DNA of 64,000 nt from Verrucomicrobiota bacterium (GTDB lineage: Bacteria > Verrucomicrobiota > Verrucomicrobiia > Limisphaerales > PALSA-1396). The first letter of the stretch is position 1. The number at the start of each line of letters is the position of its first letter. The stretch is from contig JACQFP010000036.1 of NCBI GenBank assembly GCA_016200005.1, forward strand, positions 62,001 through 126,000. Direction: 5' to 3'. The position numbers were made by a program, and so were the translations under genes. Positions 35,899 through 44,315 of this stretch are shown here, in pieces. Below the pieces are notes generated by a model. The model was not told the origin of the DNA, ran no database searches, and saw nothing but the letters and a program-made list of their open reading frames with translations.

Positions 35899-36801
35899 TC
35901 AGCGCGACAACAAATGCGAACTCGAAAATCTCCGTGCCGCTTCCCATCCTTGCATTGCCTGCTTACGCGTTTCGCCCCAACGGTAGCCACCAAGCAAACC
36001 GCTCTTGCGGATGACTCGGTGACACGGGATGAGATAAGCGATGGGATTGCTCCCAACCGCGCTGCCAATCGCCCGCGAGGACTGTCTCGCCCCGATAAAT
36101 CCGCCAATCCTTTCATACGAGATCAGCGCACCGGCAGGAATTTTCAACAGCGCCTGCCAGACCTTGATTTGAAAATTTGTGCCCAGCAGCAGCAAGCTGA
36201 ACGGTGATTGTTTCCCGTCTTCCAAGCCCGAGAATATTTTCCTGGCCACCGATTCCGTAAGATCAGGACGCCGCGCAAAGGTCGCGCCCGCCCAATGCCG
36301 CTTCATTTCGATGATCGCTTCCGCGCTTGAATTGCCACAAACAAAACCGAGCCAGCACACACCGCGTTCCGTGACGCCCAGCAGGCAGTCCCCGAAGTGA
36401 GTCGCGTGCAGGCCAAAGTTGATGCGGATGCCGTCGCCGCGCGACTTGAATTCGCCGGGCGTGACGGCTTCCACCGAGACAAACAAATCATGCAATCGGC
36501 CCGGACTCGAGAGGCCGGAGTCAAATGTCGCTTCCAGCACTGGCTTTGATTCCGCGAGTTGCTGCTTGGCGTGTTCAACCGTCAGGAATTGGAGAAAGCG
36601 TTTGGGACTGATCCCGGCCCAACGCGTAAAGAGCCGTTGAAAATGGAATTCGCTCAGGTGCGCTGCGCGGGCGACGGCGGCCAGGTCAGGCTGTTCCAGA
36701 TAGTGAACTTGCAAATAGGCAATCGCCTTTTCTATTCGGTGGTAATCCAGCGATTGTTGTTTCGCTGGTTCAGATTCAATCGTTATCAACGATGTATTCA
36801 T
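35899..36801 (-). CDS. ada: Methylated-DNA-[protein]-cysteine methyltransferase with AraC-type domain
   Basis: 300 residues. Residues 20-110 are an AraC-family HTH (YLEQPDLAAVARAAHLSEFHF..LFTRWAG). The C-terminal half is an O6-methylguanine-DNA methyltransferase with acceptor Cys in IPCHRVIRKSG and the helix-turn-helix LLKIPAGALISYERIGGFIG. It lacks the N-terminal zinc domain that takes methyl groups from phosphotriesters in E. coli Ada, so it is the shorter Ada-like architecture. It should repair O6-alkylguanine and may regulate its own gene. Confidence 0.93.
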   Translation of the reverse strand: MNTSLITIESEPAKQQSLDYHRIEKAIAYLQVHYLEQPDLAAVARAAHLSEFHFQRLFTRWAGISPKRFLQFLTVEHAKQQLAESKPVLEATFDSGLSSPGRLHDLFVSVEAVTPGEFKSRGDGIRINFGLHATHFGDCLLGVTERGVCWLGFVCGNSSAEAIIEMKRHWAGATFARRPDLTESVARKIFSGLEDGKQSPFSLLLLGTNFQIKVWQALLKIPAGALISYERIGGFIGARQSSRAIGSAVGSNPIAYLIPCHRVIRKSGLLGGYRWGETRKQAMQGWEAARRFSSSHLLSR

Positions 36802-36986
36802 GCGAGCAAAATACTTCTCGAATCAGTTCTCGCCCACCCGATTCTTGCTGAGTTGGTGTAAGTAAGCGAAACCGCTGTTACGTTTAGAAATGTCAACGTT
36901 TGCGAATGGGTGGTCATCGGCGTCAGAAAGCACTGCCGCGCTCGAACTGGCAGTCGAGCAGATTTATGCACTTGAGATGTGCAAAG

Positions 36987-37397
36987 TTACGGTGGTGGAT
37001 CTTTGCGCAACAATGCCTCGAAACCGGCTTGCTCAAAGTGGATGTCATAAGCCAAAGCCCGGCTGATGCCGCGCTCCTGCATGACCTGGAAGGAAATGCA
37101 GTCGGTCAACGACCATTCCTTGTCGGGCCGGCTGCTGTGAAATTGCATGCCGGCTTGAAAAAGGGTGGGGCTGGCGTTCGCCAACGTGTAACCTGGATCG
37201 CTCATCACCATTTCCGCAATCCGACGCGCCCGCGGCCGATCGGGGCGTTTGGAGAGGCTGTTGATGACTTCGCAGAGGATGTATTCCGTGACGAGTAGCG
37301 GTTCGGACAACTGCTGCGCCCAGGCAGCAGCCCGTCTGTGCAGTGCATCGGTGGGCTGGGCCAACGCTAAAAGAAATCCGCTATCGACAAGGATCAT
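36987..37397 (-). CDS. vapC: PIN-domain toxin (VapC-like)
   Basis: 136 residues of a PIN ribonuclease: Asp5 in MILVDSGFLL, Glu in ILCEVINSLSK, and the acidic SLTDCISFQVMQERGI supply the catalytic acidic set, followed by AYDIHFEQAGFEAL. Such toxins cleave RNA, often tRNA, unless bound by their antitoxin. The start overlaps the antitoxin stop by four bases (ATGA), typical of translational coupling in toxin-antitoxin pairs. Confidence 0.88.
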   Translation of the reverse strand: MILVDSGFLLALAQPTDALHRRAAAWAQQLSEPLLVTEYILCEVINSLSKRPDRPRARRIAEMVMSDPGYTLANASPTLFQAGMQFHSSRPDKEWSLTDCISFQVMQERGISRALAYDIHFEQAGFEALLRKDPPP

Positions 37398-37633
37398 GAC
37401 CGCTTGGGCAGACCGTAAAGATAATGGTCGTGTTGCTGCGCACCGTCGGAGGGCCAGGTTGAATTCTCCGGCAATTCTTCAAGCGCATGGAGAAGCTTCA
37501 CGAGAGGTTTTTCCTGGCTTGACATTCCCTTCAGCGGTTGGACCCGCACTTCCAAGGCACAGTTAAGCGGCAGGTTCACTGGCTCGTCAGGAACCAATAC
37601 CTTGCCGTCGAAGTGAGCCTTCAGCTTTGTCAT
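37394..37633 (-). CDS. Antitoxin of a VapC-type pair
   Basis: 79 residues from ATG 37633. The start KLKAHFDGKVLVPDEPVNLP is the AF2212-like/DUF104 antitoxin pattern; the C-terminal half (KLLHALEELPENSTWPSD, HDHYLYGLPK) should fold on binding the PIN toxin. First gene of a two-gene unit with the toxin. Not the AbrB-type antitoxin seen at 46561. Confidence 0.85.
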   Translation of the reverse strand: MTKLKAHFDGKVLVPDEPVNLPLNCALEVRVQPLKGMSSQEKPLVKLLHALEELPENSTWPSDGAQQHDHYLYGLPKRS

Positions 37634-37827
37634 CACTGGATGACTCTAGCCATCAGAAACGAGTTTGGCGAATCATATTTGTAAATTGGTTATCGCCGCA
37701 GCTTTCCTGCGCCCAACTCTGAATCGAACGCCAAGACGCGACTGAAACGAAGTTCACAAGAATGTTTCTTTACTTACGAGCAGTTCTTTTCATCGTCCTC
37801 GAGTCGGCCAAATTGCGAGGCTAAACG

Positions 37828-39276
37828 CTACTTGGGCTTCAACTGCGGAAACAAAATCACATCACGGATGCTTTCCTGGCCGAGCAACATCATGCAAAGA
37901 CGGTCGATTCCCATGCCCATGCCGCCGGCGGGCGGCATCCCGTGTTCCAACGCCACCAGAAAGTCTTCGTCGAGTTTTTGCCGTTCGCCGCCGGCCTGGT
38001 GTTCGAGTCGCTCGCGTTGCTCGATGGGATCGTTTTGCTCCGTGTACGCTGGCGCAATCTCCTGCCCGTTGATGCAGCACTCGAAGACCTCAACCGTGCT
38101 CGGATCTTCCGGCGAAACTTTTGCCAGCGGGATCAATTCCTTCGGCGCATGAGTGACAAATGTGGGATTGATGAGCGTCGGCTCGATGAGTTTCTCGAAC
38201 ACCGCCTGGGTGACCTCGAAGTCCTCATATTCCTTGCCGATCTCCGCGCCCAGTTTGATGGCGCGTTCGCGTCGTTCTTCCGGGGGAATCAGAAACCAAT
38301 CCGCCTCCGCGAATTCACAAACGATGTCTTTGTATTTCACGCGACGCCACGGCGGGGTGAGGTCGATGGTCTTGATGACCTTTCCGTCCGCGTTCTTGTG
38401 GTCGATGATGAGCGTGTCAAGGACGGATTCCGCCACGTGACAGATCAATCCCTGCACCAGCTCCATCATGCTCTCATAATCGCCGTAGGCCTGGTAAAGC
38501 TCAAGCATCGTGAACTCGGGATTATGTTTGCGGGAAAGCCCTTCGTTGCGGAAGTTGCGGCCAATTTCAAACACTTTGTCCAGGCCGCCGACGAGCAGTC
38601 GCTTCAAGTAGAGTTCCAACGCGATGCGAAGATAAAAGTCGCAGCCAAGCGCGTGGTGATGCGTCTTGAACGGTTGCGCCGCCGCACCGCCGGGAATTGC
38701 CTGCATCATCGGCGTCTCGACTTCCACGTAACAACGCGCATGCAAAAAGCTGCGGATCTCGTGAATGATCTGGCTGCGCATCAGGAACACCTGTTTCACA
38801 TCGTCGTTGGCCATCAGGTCGAGGTAGCGCTGGCGATAGCGGATTTCAGTGTCGGCCAGGCCGTGCCATTTCTCCGGCGGTGGACGCAGCGCCTTGGCCA
38901 GAACGACGAATGAAGTCAGCTTCACGGAAATCTCACCGGTCTTGGTGGTGAACATCGTCCCGCGCGCGCCGATGAAATCACCCAGGTCAAGTTGTTTGAA
39001 GATATCGAACTGCTCGTCGCCGAGCGCCTGTTTCTGCGCGTAAATCTGGATGCGGCCGCTCTGGTCTTTGAGGTCGATGAACTGGCTCTTGCCCATGTCG
39101 CGATTGGCCGTGATGCGTCCGGCGAGGGCAACCTCGCGGCCTTCAACATAGTGAGCACGGGCGTCGGCGCAGGTTTCGGTAGGAGAAAATTTATTGGCGA
39201 ACGGGTTGACGCCCTTGGCACGCATCGCGGCAAGTTTGGCCTTGCGCTGCTCGATCAATGAGTTGGTTTCGTCCAT
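37828..39276 (-). CDS. lysS: Lysyl-tRNA synthetase, class II
   Basis: 482 residues. The N-terminal OB-fold anticodon domain runs to about residue 140. The class II core follows with motif 1 region [18 protein letters not shown], motif 2 [20 protein letters not shown] and motif 3 [22 protein letters not shown] is the usual end. It charges tRNA-Lys with lysine. No neighbour is functionally linked: purN is divergent. Confidence 0.97.
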   Translation of the reverse strand: MDETNSLIEQRKAKLAAMRAKGVNPFANKFSPTETCADARAHYVEGREVALAGRITANRDMGKSQFIDLKDQSGRIQIYAQKQALGDEQFDIFKQLDLGDFIGARGTMFTTKTGEISVKLTSFVVLAKALRPPPEKWHGLADTEIRYRQRYLDLMANDDVKQVFLMRSQIIHEIRSFLHARCYVEVETPMMQAIPGGAAAQPFKTHHHALGCDFYLRIALELYLKRLLVGGLDKVFEIGRNFRNEGLSRKHNPEFTMLELYQAYGDYESMMELVQGLICHVAESVLDTLIIDHKNADGKVIKTIDLTPPWRRVKYKDIVCEFAEADWFLIPPEERRERAIKLGAEIGKEYEDFEVTQAVFEKLIEPTLINPTFVTHAPKELIPLAKVSPEDPSTVEVFECCINGQEIAPAYTEQNDPIEQRERLEHQAGGERQKLDEDFLVALEHGMPPAGGMGMGIDRLCMMLLGQESIRDVILFPQLKPK

Positions 39277-39411
39277 AAACGTTATCTACGCACAGATGAA
39301 ACATGGATGGAACAGAGATGTCCAAGGTTTTGCGCAGAGTTCCGTGTTCAATTTGCAGCGGGGCAAACCAAATGCTTGCCGGTTCGTCGCTTCTGCTTGT
39401 ATGAAAGGCGG

Positions 39412-40050
39412 GTGAATCGTGACAGACAACTCCGACTGGGCGTGCTGGGTTCGGGCAAAGGCTCGAACTTCGTGGCCATTGCCGACGCCTGCGCCGCGGG
39501 GAGAATTCCCGCAGCGGTCGCGGTTGTATTGAGCGACGTCGCGGATGCGGGGATTCTGGAACGCGCCCGGGAACGGAAAATGCCCGCGCAATACATTCCA
39601 CCTGGAAAATTTCGCACGAAGCTGGATGAGATCGCCGAACGAGCCTACGTCACAGCGTTGCAAGAAGCGGGAGCGGATTTGATCGTTCTCGCGGGCTTCA
39701 TGCGTGTGCTCAAAGGCGATTTCCTGCGCGCGTTCGAGGGGCGCATCGTGAACATTCATCCGTCGTTGCTGCCATCGTTTCCCGGATTGGAAGCTTGGAA
39801 GCAGGCGCTGGATCACGGCGTGAAGGTGACCGGCTGCACGGTGCATCTCGTGGATGCCGGTGTGGATTGCGGACCGATCATCGCCCAGCAAACCGTGCCC
39901 GTGCTCGACGACGACACGCCGGAGACATTGCTTGAGCGGATCCACGGCGCGGAGCATGAGCTTTATCCCGCGGTCGTGGGTGGATTTGCGCGTGGGGAAA
40001 TCGGAGTGCGAGACCGACGTGTGACCTGGCGCAAGAACCTCGGCGCGTGA
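39412..40050 (+). CDS. purN: Phosphoribosylglycinamide formyltransferase PurN
   Basis: The 10-formyl-THF-dependent GAR transformylase of purine synthesis. GTG 39412 is chosen as start: GAAAGGCGGG lies upstream and the protein then begins shortly before [13 protein letters not shown], the substrate loop. The catalytic Asn and His lie in [14 protein letters not shown] and the Asp in [13 protein letters not shown]. 212 residues, normal length. Its stop overlaps the start of the small basic-protein gene by GTGA, so the two are translationally coupled, and hisG overlaps the end of that gene in turn. Confidence 0.95.
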   Translation: MNRDRQLRLGVLGSGKGSNFVAIADACAAGRIPAAVAVVLSDVADAGILERARERKMPAQYIPPGKFRTKLDEIAERAYVTALQEAGADLIVLAGFMRVLKGDFLRAFEGRIVNIHPSLLPSFPGLEAWKQALDHGVKVTGCTVHLVDAGVDCGPIIAQQTVPVLDDDTPETLLERIHGAEHELYPAVVGGFARGEIGVRDRRVTWRKNLGA

Positions 40051-40187
40051 AATCCAAAAAGAAAAAAGTCGCTTTGCCGCGTCGTAAATGGCAAATCAAT
40101 CCGGCTACGCGGGTGAAGGATTCAGCGAAGAAGTATTCCCGCCCGCGCGCCAAAAGCTCGGAGCGCAGTTTGCTTTATGAAGAGTAA
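40047..40187 (+). CDS. 46-residue highly basic protein between purN and hisG
   Basis: GTG 40047 overlaps the purN stop (GTGA) and the TAA at 40185-40187 lies 11 bases inside hisG, so the gene is tightly packed between two coupled genes. The product is [20 protein letters not shown]... ending [11 protein letters not shown]; 16 of 46 residues are Lys or Arg. RRKWQINP and [12 protein letters not shown] look like a conserved small basic protein and suggest RNA or ribosome binding. I cannot name the family. Confidence 0.7.
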   Translation: MKSKKKKVALPRRKWQINPATRVKDSAKKYSRPRAKSSERSLLYEE

Positions 40188-41058
40188 GTCCATTTTACGT
40201 TTTGGCTTGCCGAAAGGCAGCTTGCAAGAGGCCACCGTCGAAAAGATGGCCAAGGCGGGGTTCAACATCCATGTCAGCAGCCGTTCCTACGTTCCGTATG
40301 TCGATGATGACGAGTTGGAAATCCGGTTGATTCGCGCCCAGGAAATCAGCCGCTACGTGGAGCACGGTTATCTCGATTGCGGCATCACGGGCCACGATTG
40401 GATTGTGGAGAACAATTCCAAGGTGCACGAGGTCGGCGAGTTCCTGTTCAGTAAAGCAACACGGCAGCCGGCGCGCTGGGTCCTGGCCGTCCCGGAAAAG
40501 TCACGGATCAAATCGGTCAAGGATTTGAAAGGCAAACGCATCGCCACCGAAGTCGTCAACGTGACCCGGAAATATCTCCGCAAACACGGCGTCAAAGCCG
40601 AAGTGGAGTTCTCCTGGGGCGCGACCGAAATCAAGGCGCACGAATTGGTGGATGCGATCGTCGAGTTGACCGAGACCGGATCATCGCTGCGCGCCAACAA
40701 TCTGCGGATTGTTGATACTCTGTTGACGTCCACGCCGCGACTGATTGCCAACCATGACGCTTGGAAAAATAAATGGAAGCGGCAGAAGATCGAAACCATG
40801 GCGCTCCTGCTCAAAGGTGCGTTGGAAGCCGAGGCGAAGGTTGGTCTGAAGATGAACATCGCGGAAAAGAATCTGACCAAGCTGTTGCAAGCACTCCCCG
40901 CGCTGCGGAATCCGACGGTGTCGCGGCTGAGTCAATCGAACTGGGTCGCCGTGGAGACGATCATCGACGAGCACATTGTGCGCGAGATCATCCCTCGCCT
41001 CAAGGCAGCGGGCGCCGAAGGAATCATTGAATATCCGTTGAACAAGGTGGTATATTAA
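40177..41058 (+). CDS. hisG: ATP phosphoribosyltransferase, long form
   Basis: First enzyme of histidine synthesis, joining ATP and PRPP. 293 residues, the long form with a C-terminal regulatory domain (feedback by histidine in characterised members). [22 protein letters not shown] opens the protein; [13 protein letters not shown] and [16 protein letters not shown] are catalytic-domain motifs, and the PRPP loop is near [21 protein letters not shown]. It starts inside the upstream small basic-protein gene. The bS22-like gene follows by 15 bases. Confidence 0.96.
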   Translation: MKSKSILRFGLPKGSLQEATVEKMAKAGFNIHVSSRSYVPYVDDDELEIRLIRAQEISRYVEHGYLDCGITGHDWIVENNSKVHEVGEFLFSKATRQPARWVLAVPEKSRIKSVKDLKGKRIATEVVNVTRKYLRKHGVKAEVEFSWGATEIKAHELVDAIVELTETGSSLRANNLRIVDTLLTSTPRLIANHDAWKNKWKRQKIETMALLLKGALEAEAKVGLKMNIAEKNLTKLLQALPALRNPTVSRLSQSNWVAVETIIDEHIVREIIPRLKAAGAEGIIEYPLNKVVY

Positions 41059-41073
41059 ACGGCAACAAAAACT

Positions 41074-41175
41074 ATGGGATCACTCAAAAAACGCCGGAAG
41101 GCAAAGATCAACAAACATAAACGGCGCAAGAAGCTGCGTGCCAATCGGCACAAGAAGCGCACCTGGCAGCAGTAA
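41074..41175 (+). CDS. 33-residue AURKAIP1/COX24-domain protein (bS22-like)
   Basis: A 33-codon gene, 15 bases after hisG. The product opens [20 protein letters not shown] and ends [13 protein letters not shown], over half Lys/Arg/His. This matches the small AURKAIP1/COX24-domain proteins that I recall being identified as ribosomal protein bS22 in mycobacteria, related to mitochondrial mS38. It should sit on the 30S subunit near the decoding region. The near-identical style of start (MGS..KKRR) supports the call. Confidence 0.85.
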   Translation: MGSLKKRRKAKINKHKRRKKLRANRHKKRTWQQ

Positions 41176-41206
41176 ACGCCTGCCCTGGCACACCTTGGTT
41201 CATACG

Positions 41207-41240
41207 CACCCGCCGATGCCGCTATCGGTTTGCGCGGGTG
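41207..41240 (+). terminator. Possible terminator after the hisG-bS22 genes
   Basis: CACCCGC pairs with GCGGGTG around an inner CGAT/ATCG pairing, followed by ACGTTGTTTGTT, which is T-rich but not a clean run. It lies 31 bases after the small gene's stop and just before the TPR lipoprotein gene. Weak evidence. Confidence 0.4.
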
Positions 41241-41253
41241 ACGTTGTTTGTTA

Positions 41254-42972
41254 ATGTACCCCATGTTGCAATGTCGTAAGTCATTGATCACGCTTCTCGC
41301 CATCGGCCAGACGCTATTGGCGGGATGTGGCACGGCCACGCATTCACCAAAAACTTCCACCCAGCCAGAAAACCGCGACAGACCATTCACACGAAAGAAT
41401 GTCGCCGCATCTGGTGACCGCTCCACCCGCAATCTCGCGGAAGCCCACGCGCACTACGCGGCTGGCGTCATACACGATATCAATGATGAACCGGACCAGG
41501 CACTGGAGGAGTTTTACAAAGCAGCCATGGCCGATGTGGGCGATGAACGATTGGTGCTCGACCTTTCCCGCCGACTTCTGCAAGCCAAGAAGACGGACAA
41601 AGCACTGGAAGTTTTGACCAAGGCCACGGCGTTGCCCGGCGCTTCCGGAACCCTGTTCGCCCGCCTCGGCCTTGTTTATGCGCAACTCGACAAGAATGAA
41701 GCAGCCATCAGCGCCAATCAGGCCGCCATCAAGAAATCCCCGCGCGCCCTGGCCGGATACCAAAACCTTTTTGATGTGCAGATGAAAAGCGGCCAACACG
41801 CCGAGGCGCTGAAGACACTCGAACGCGCGGCGAAACAACCCGATACCGATGCCGTGTTTCTCCTCGGGCTGGTCGAGCTTTGCAACGGCTTTGGCCGCGC
41901 CGTGCCGGAAAAGAAGGACACCCTCAAGCCGCTCGAACTCGAGGTCTTGAACCGCGCCGCCAAACTCAACCCCGCCAACCCAAATCTGAGTTTGAAACTC
42001 GCGGATGGATTGAATCTGATGGGCGAGATTCGCAAAGCGACGGAGATTTATTTGCAGTTGCTGTCCAAGTACGGTGATTTCCCTCCGGTGCGCGACGAAA
42101 TCCGCGCCAAGTTGACGGACATTTACCTGCGCGGGAGCAACCGCGAGCGGGCCGTCGAACAACTCGAAGCGATGGTGCGCGACGACCCCGCCAACGCGCA
42201 GGCCTACTATCATTTGGGAGGTCTGGCCTATGAGGAAAAGAAATTCGATCAGGCGGCCGAATACTTTGAGAAGACACTGCTCTTTCGCCCGGATATTCAA
42301 CAGGCGTATTACGATCTGGCCGGCGTTCAAATCAATCTTAACAAGACCCAGGACGCGCTGGCGACCTTGGACAAGGCCCGGACCAAGTTTCCGGAGAATT
42401 TCGTGACCGAATTCTTGTCCGGCTTGGCTTACAACCGGCGGAAGGATTACGCTACGGCCATCAAGCATTTCACCGCGGCGGAAGTGATCGCTCGCGTCAC
42501 CGACCCCAAACGATTGAACCAGGCTTTCTATTTCCAACTCGGCGCGGTGTACGAACGCAATGGCGATTACCAACAGGCCGAGACCTATTTTCAAAAATGC
42601 CTGGAGATGTCCCCCAACTTTGCCGAGGCGCTGAATTATCTCGGCTACATGTGGGCCGACCGGGGTGTCAAACTGGAGAAAGCCCATGAGCTGATTGAAA
42701 AGGCGGTCAAACTCGAACCCAAGAATGCCGCGTTCCTCGACAGCCTCGGTTGGGTGCTCTTCAAGTTGAACCAGCCGCAGCCCGCGCTTGAACAAATCCT
42801 CAAAGCCGTCGAGTTCGCGGAAGAGCCCGATGCCACGCTCTACGATCATCTGGGCGATATTTACACCGCGCTCAAGCAGCCGGAAAAGGCACGCGAAGCC
42901 TGGCACAAATCGCTCGCCATCGAGCCGAACGATCAAATCCAGAAGAAACTGGGACCGCCCGCCGCCAGATAA
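41254..42972 (+). CDS. TPR-repeat lipoprotein
   Basis: 572 residues from ATG 41254 (ATG 41263 is also possible). The signal SLITLLAIGQTLLAGC ends in a good lipobox (LAGC), so it is a lipid-anchored envelope protein. After a linker come at least ten TPR units (for example DIQQAYYDLAGVQINLNKTQ and NFAEALNYLGYMWADRG..A). Such proteins act as scaffolds for secretion, outer-membrane assembly or cell-envelope enzymes; the partner is unknown. DUF2203 follows by 43 bases. Confidence 0.9.
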   Translation: MYPMLQCRKSLITLLAIGQTLLAGCGTATHSPKTSTQPENRDRPFTRKNVAASGDRSTRNLAEAHAHYAAGVIHDINDEPDQALEEFYKAAMADVGDERLVLDLSRRLLQAKKTDKALEVLTKATALPGASGTLFARLGLVYAQLDKNEAAISANQAAIKKSPRALAGYQNLFDVQMKSGQHAEALKTLERAAKQPDTDAVFLLGLVELCNGFGRAVPEKKDTLKPLELEVLNRAAKLNPANPNLSLKLADGLNLMGEIRKATEIYLQLLSKYGDFPPVRDEIRAKLTDIYLRGSNRERAVEQLEAMVRDDPANAQAYYHLGGLAYEEKKFDQAAEYFEKTLLFRPDIQQAYYDLAGVQINLNKTQDALATLDKARTKFPENFVTEFLSGLAYNRRKDYATAIKHFTAAEVIARVTDPKRLNQAFYFQLGAVYERNGDYQQAETYFQKCLEMSPNFAEALNYLGYMWADRGVKLEKAHELIEKAVKLEPKNAAFLDSLGWVLFKLNQPQPALEQILKAVEFAEEPDATLYDHLGDIYTALKQPEKAREAWHKSLAIEPNDQIQKKLGPPAAR

Positions 42973-43015
42973 GACTACGCCCAGAGCACATTTGGCGACA
43001 ATCCTCCCTTCCCTC

Positions 43016-43399
43016 ATGGCCCTCCGATTTCAAAAACATTACACCCGCGAAGAAGCGCGCGAACTGTTGCCGAAGATTCGCCAGTGGCTGCAGCAGATCA
43101 ATCATCTCCGCAAAAAACTGGATAAGTTTAGTCAACGCCTCGCCGGCATGGCGACCGAGGGTCAGGATTTGGGCGGCGAAACGGTCAACGAATCCATCCG
43201 GACCGCCACGGAAATCAGGGAGCTGTTGCTGGAATTTCAGAGACGCGAAATCATGATCAAGGACCTCGAGCGCGGGTTGATTGATTTCCCGTCGCTCATC
43301 GGCGGGCGCGAAGTTTTTCTGTGCTGGGAACAGGACGAAGAGGACATTGAATTCTGGCACGAAATCGATTCCGGCTACGCCGGGCGCGAGCGCTTGTAG
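43016..43399 (+). CDS. DUF2203 family protein
   Basis: 127 residues from ATG 43016 (MALRFQKHYTREEARELLPK); the frame upstream overlaps the TPR gene and is not part of it. The sequence has a helical N-terminal part and the terminal motif GLIDFPSLIGGREVFLCWEQ..EEDIEFWHEIDSGYAGR, the DUF2203 signature. Function is unknown; cytoplasmic. It converges on the C39-like lipoprotein gene with 18 bases between stops. Confidence 0.88.
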   Translation: MALRFQKHYTREEARELLPKIRQWLQQINHLRKKLDKFSQRLAGMATEGQDLGGETVNESIRTATEIRELLLEFQRREIMIKDLERGLIDFPSLIGGREVFLCWEQDEEDIEFWHEIDSGYAGRERL

Positions 43400-43417
43400 C
43401 CAATTCAACGCGGCGCG

Positions 43418-44269
43418 TCAGTAACGCCAGTTGCGATAAACCTCATAAATGTCCACGCGGCCGCCGATGAAATAATCGTTCGCTGGCAGGTCGAATGTCC
43501 GCTTTGCGCGATCGTATGTCAGTGTTGTGGGCTTCTCCGGCTTGTTGGGATCATAAACTGCGAAGTGGATTTCGGTTTCCGTTTCCGTCGCATCGAACAC
43601 CAGCAGGGCGTGATTGATGGTCAATTGCGGAAAGCGGACGATGTGGACGACCGGCGGACGGTTCTGTTTCAGCGCCTCCACCAACGCCTGCGCTGTCTTC
43701 GCCTGGTGCGCGCGGCTGAAGGGAAACACCATCCGCCAATGGCCGCGCTGAAAATAACTTTCCCACGCGCCGCCACATTCCGCCTTGAGCAATTTCTCCT
43801 GGGCCTGGCTGAACTCGCGCAAGTTTGCGTAGCCGGGAATCACCACCTTCTCGCTCTCTGTTGAATACCGGCGCGGGCTTTCTGAAATTACTCGGCGAAT
43901 CAATCTTCGATACGTTGCTTCATCGGCTACGGGTTGCGCCGGATCGAAGCGCGCGTGTTGAAAGAATTGTCGTGCGGAACGGGCAACGACAAAACAGTGA
44001 TGCGTGTAATCCGGCTTTGGTTCGCGCGGTTTGCTTCGCCACTTGCCGTTCGGATCGAAATAATATTCCCAGACCAGTTGATTGGCGTAGGCCAGCGTGT
44101 CCTGTTGAAAAACAAATGGCTTGTTGGTGACGGCTGAGGACGGGCGCGAGGAAGCGCAACCGCTCAACAGCGTCACCGATAACACCGATAGGGCTAAAGC
44201 TGGCAACAACAACCGCCGTCGTTGGGCCGCAGTCACTCTGTACTCCGCACTCCGCACTCCACACTTCAT
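43418..44269 (-). CDS. Lipoprotein with papain/C39-like features
   Basis: 283 residues if ATG 44269 is used, but that codon lies in a heptamer array. GTG 44236, with GGAG six bases upstream, is an alternative that skips the array. The signal LLLPALALSVLSVTLLSGC ends in a lipobox. In the mature part, Cys in HHCFVVARSARQFFQ, His in INHALLVFDATE and Asp in FAVYDPNKPEKP are spaced like the Cys-His-Asp set of C39/papain-like folds, so a peptidase or acyltransferase-like role is possible. This is inferred from pattern only. It is divergent from the AMP-ligase. Confidence 0.65.
   Translation of the reverse strand: MKCGVRSAEYRVTAAQRRRLLLPALALSVLSVTLLSGCASSRPSSAVTNKPFVFQQDTLAYANQLVWEYYFDPNGKWRSKPREPKPDYTHHCFVVARSARQFFQHARFDPAQPVADEATYRRLIRRVISESPRRYSTESEKVVIPGYANLREFSQAQEKLLKAECGGAWESYFQRGHWRMVFPFSRAHQAKTAQALVEALKQNRPPVVHIVRFPQLTINHALLVFDATETETEIHFAVYDPNKPEKPTTLTYDRAKRTFDLPANDYFIGGRVDIYEVYRNWRY
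44234..44268. repeat. Five heptamers at the start of the C39-like lipoprotein gene
   Basis: CACTCTG, TACTCCG, CACTCCG, CACTCCA, CACTTCA: exactly five seven-base units. Read on the minus strand, they give GGAGTG-rich sequence that resembles a Shine-Dalgarno site and supplies the first codons of the lipoprotein if ATG 44269 is used. Confidence 0.85.
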
Positions 44270-44315
44270 ATATCCTGCTTGCCGTCGAAGCTATCGCTGC
44301 GTTACCAAACTGACA

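Noticed and set aside
41344-43017. 557-codon minus-strand frame opposite the TPR lipoprotein
   Set aside because: The plus-strand frame has a lipobox and clear TPR units; the minus frame has no recognisable feature.
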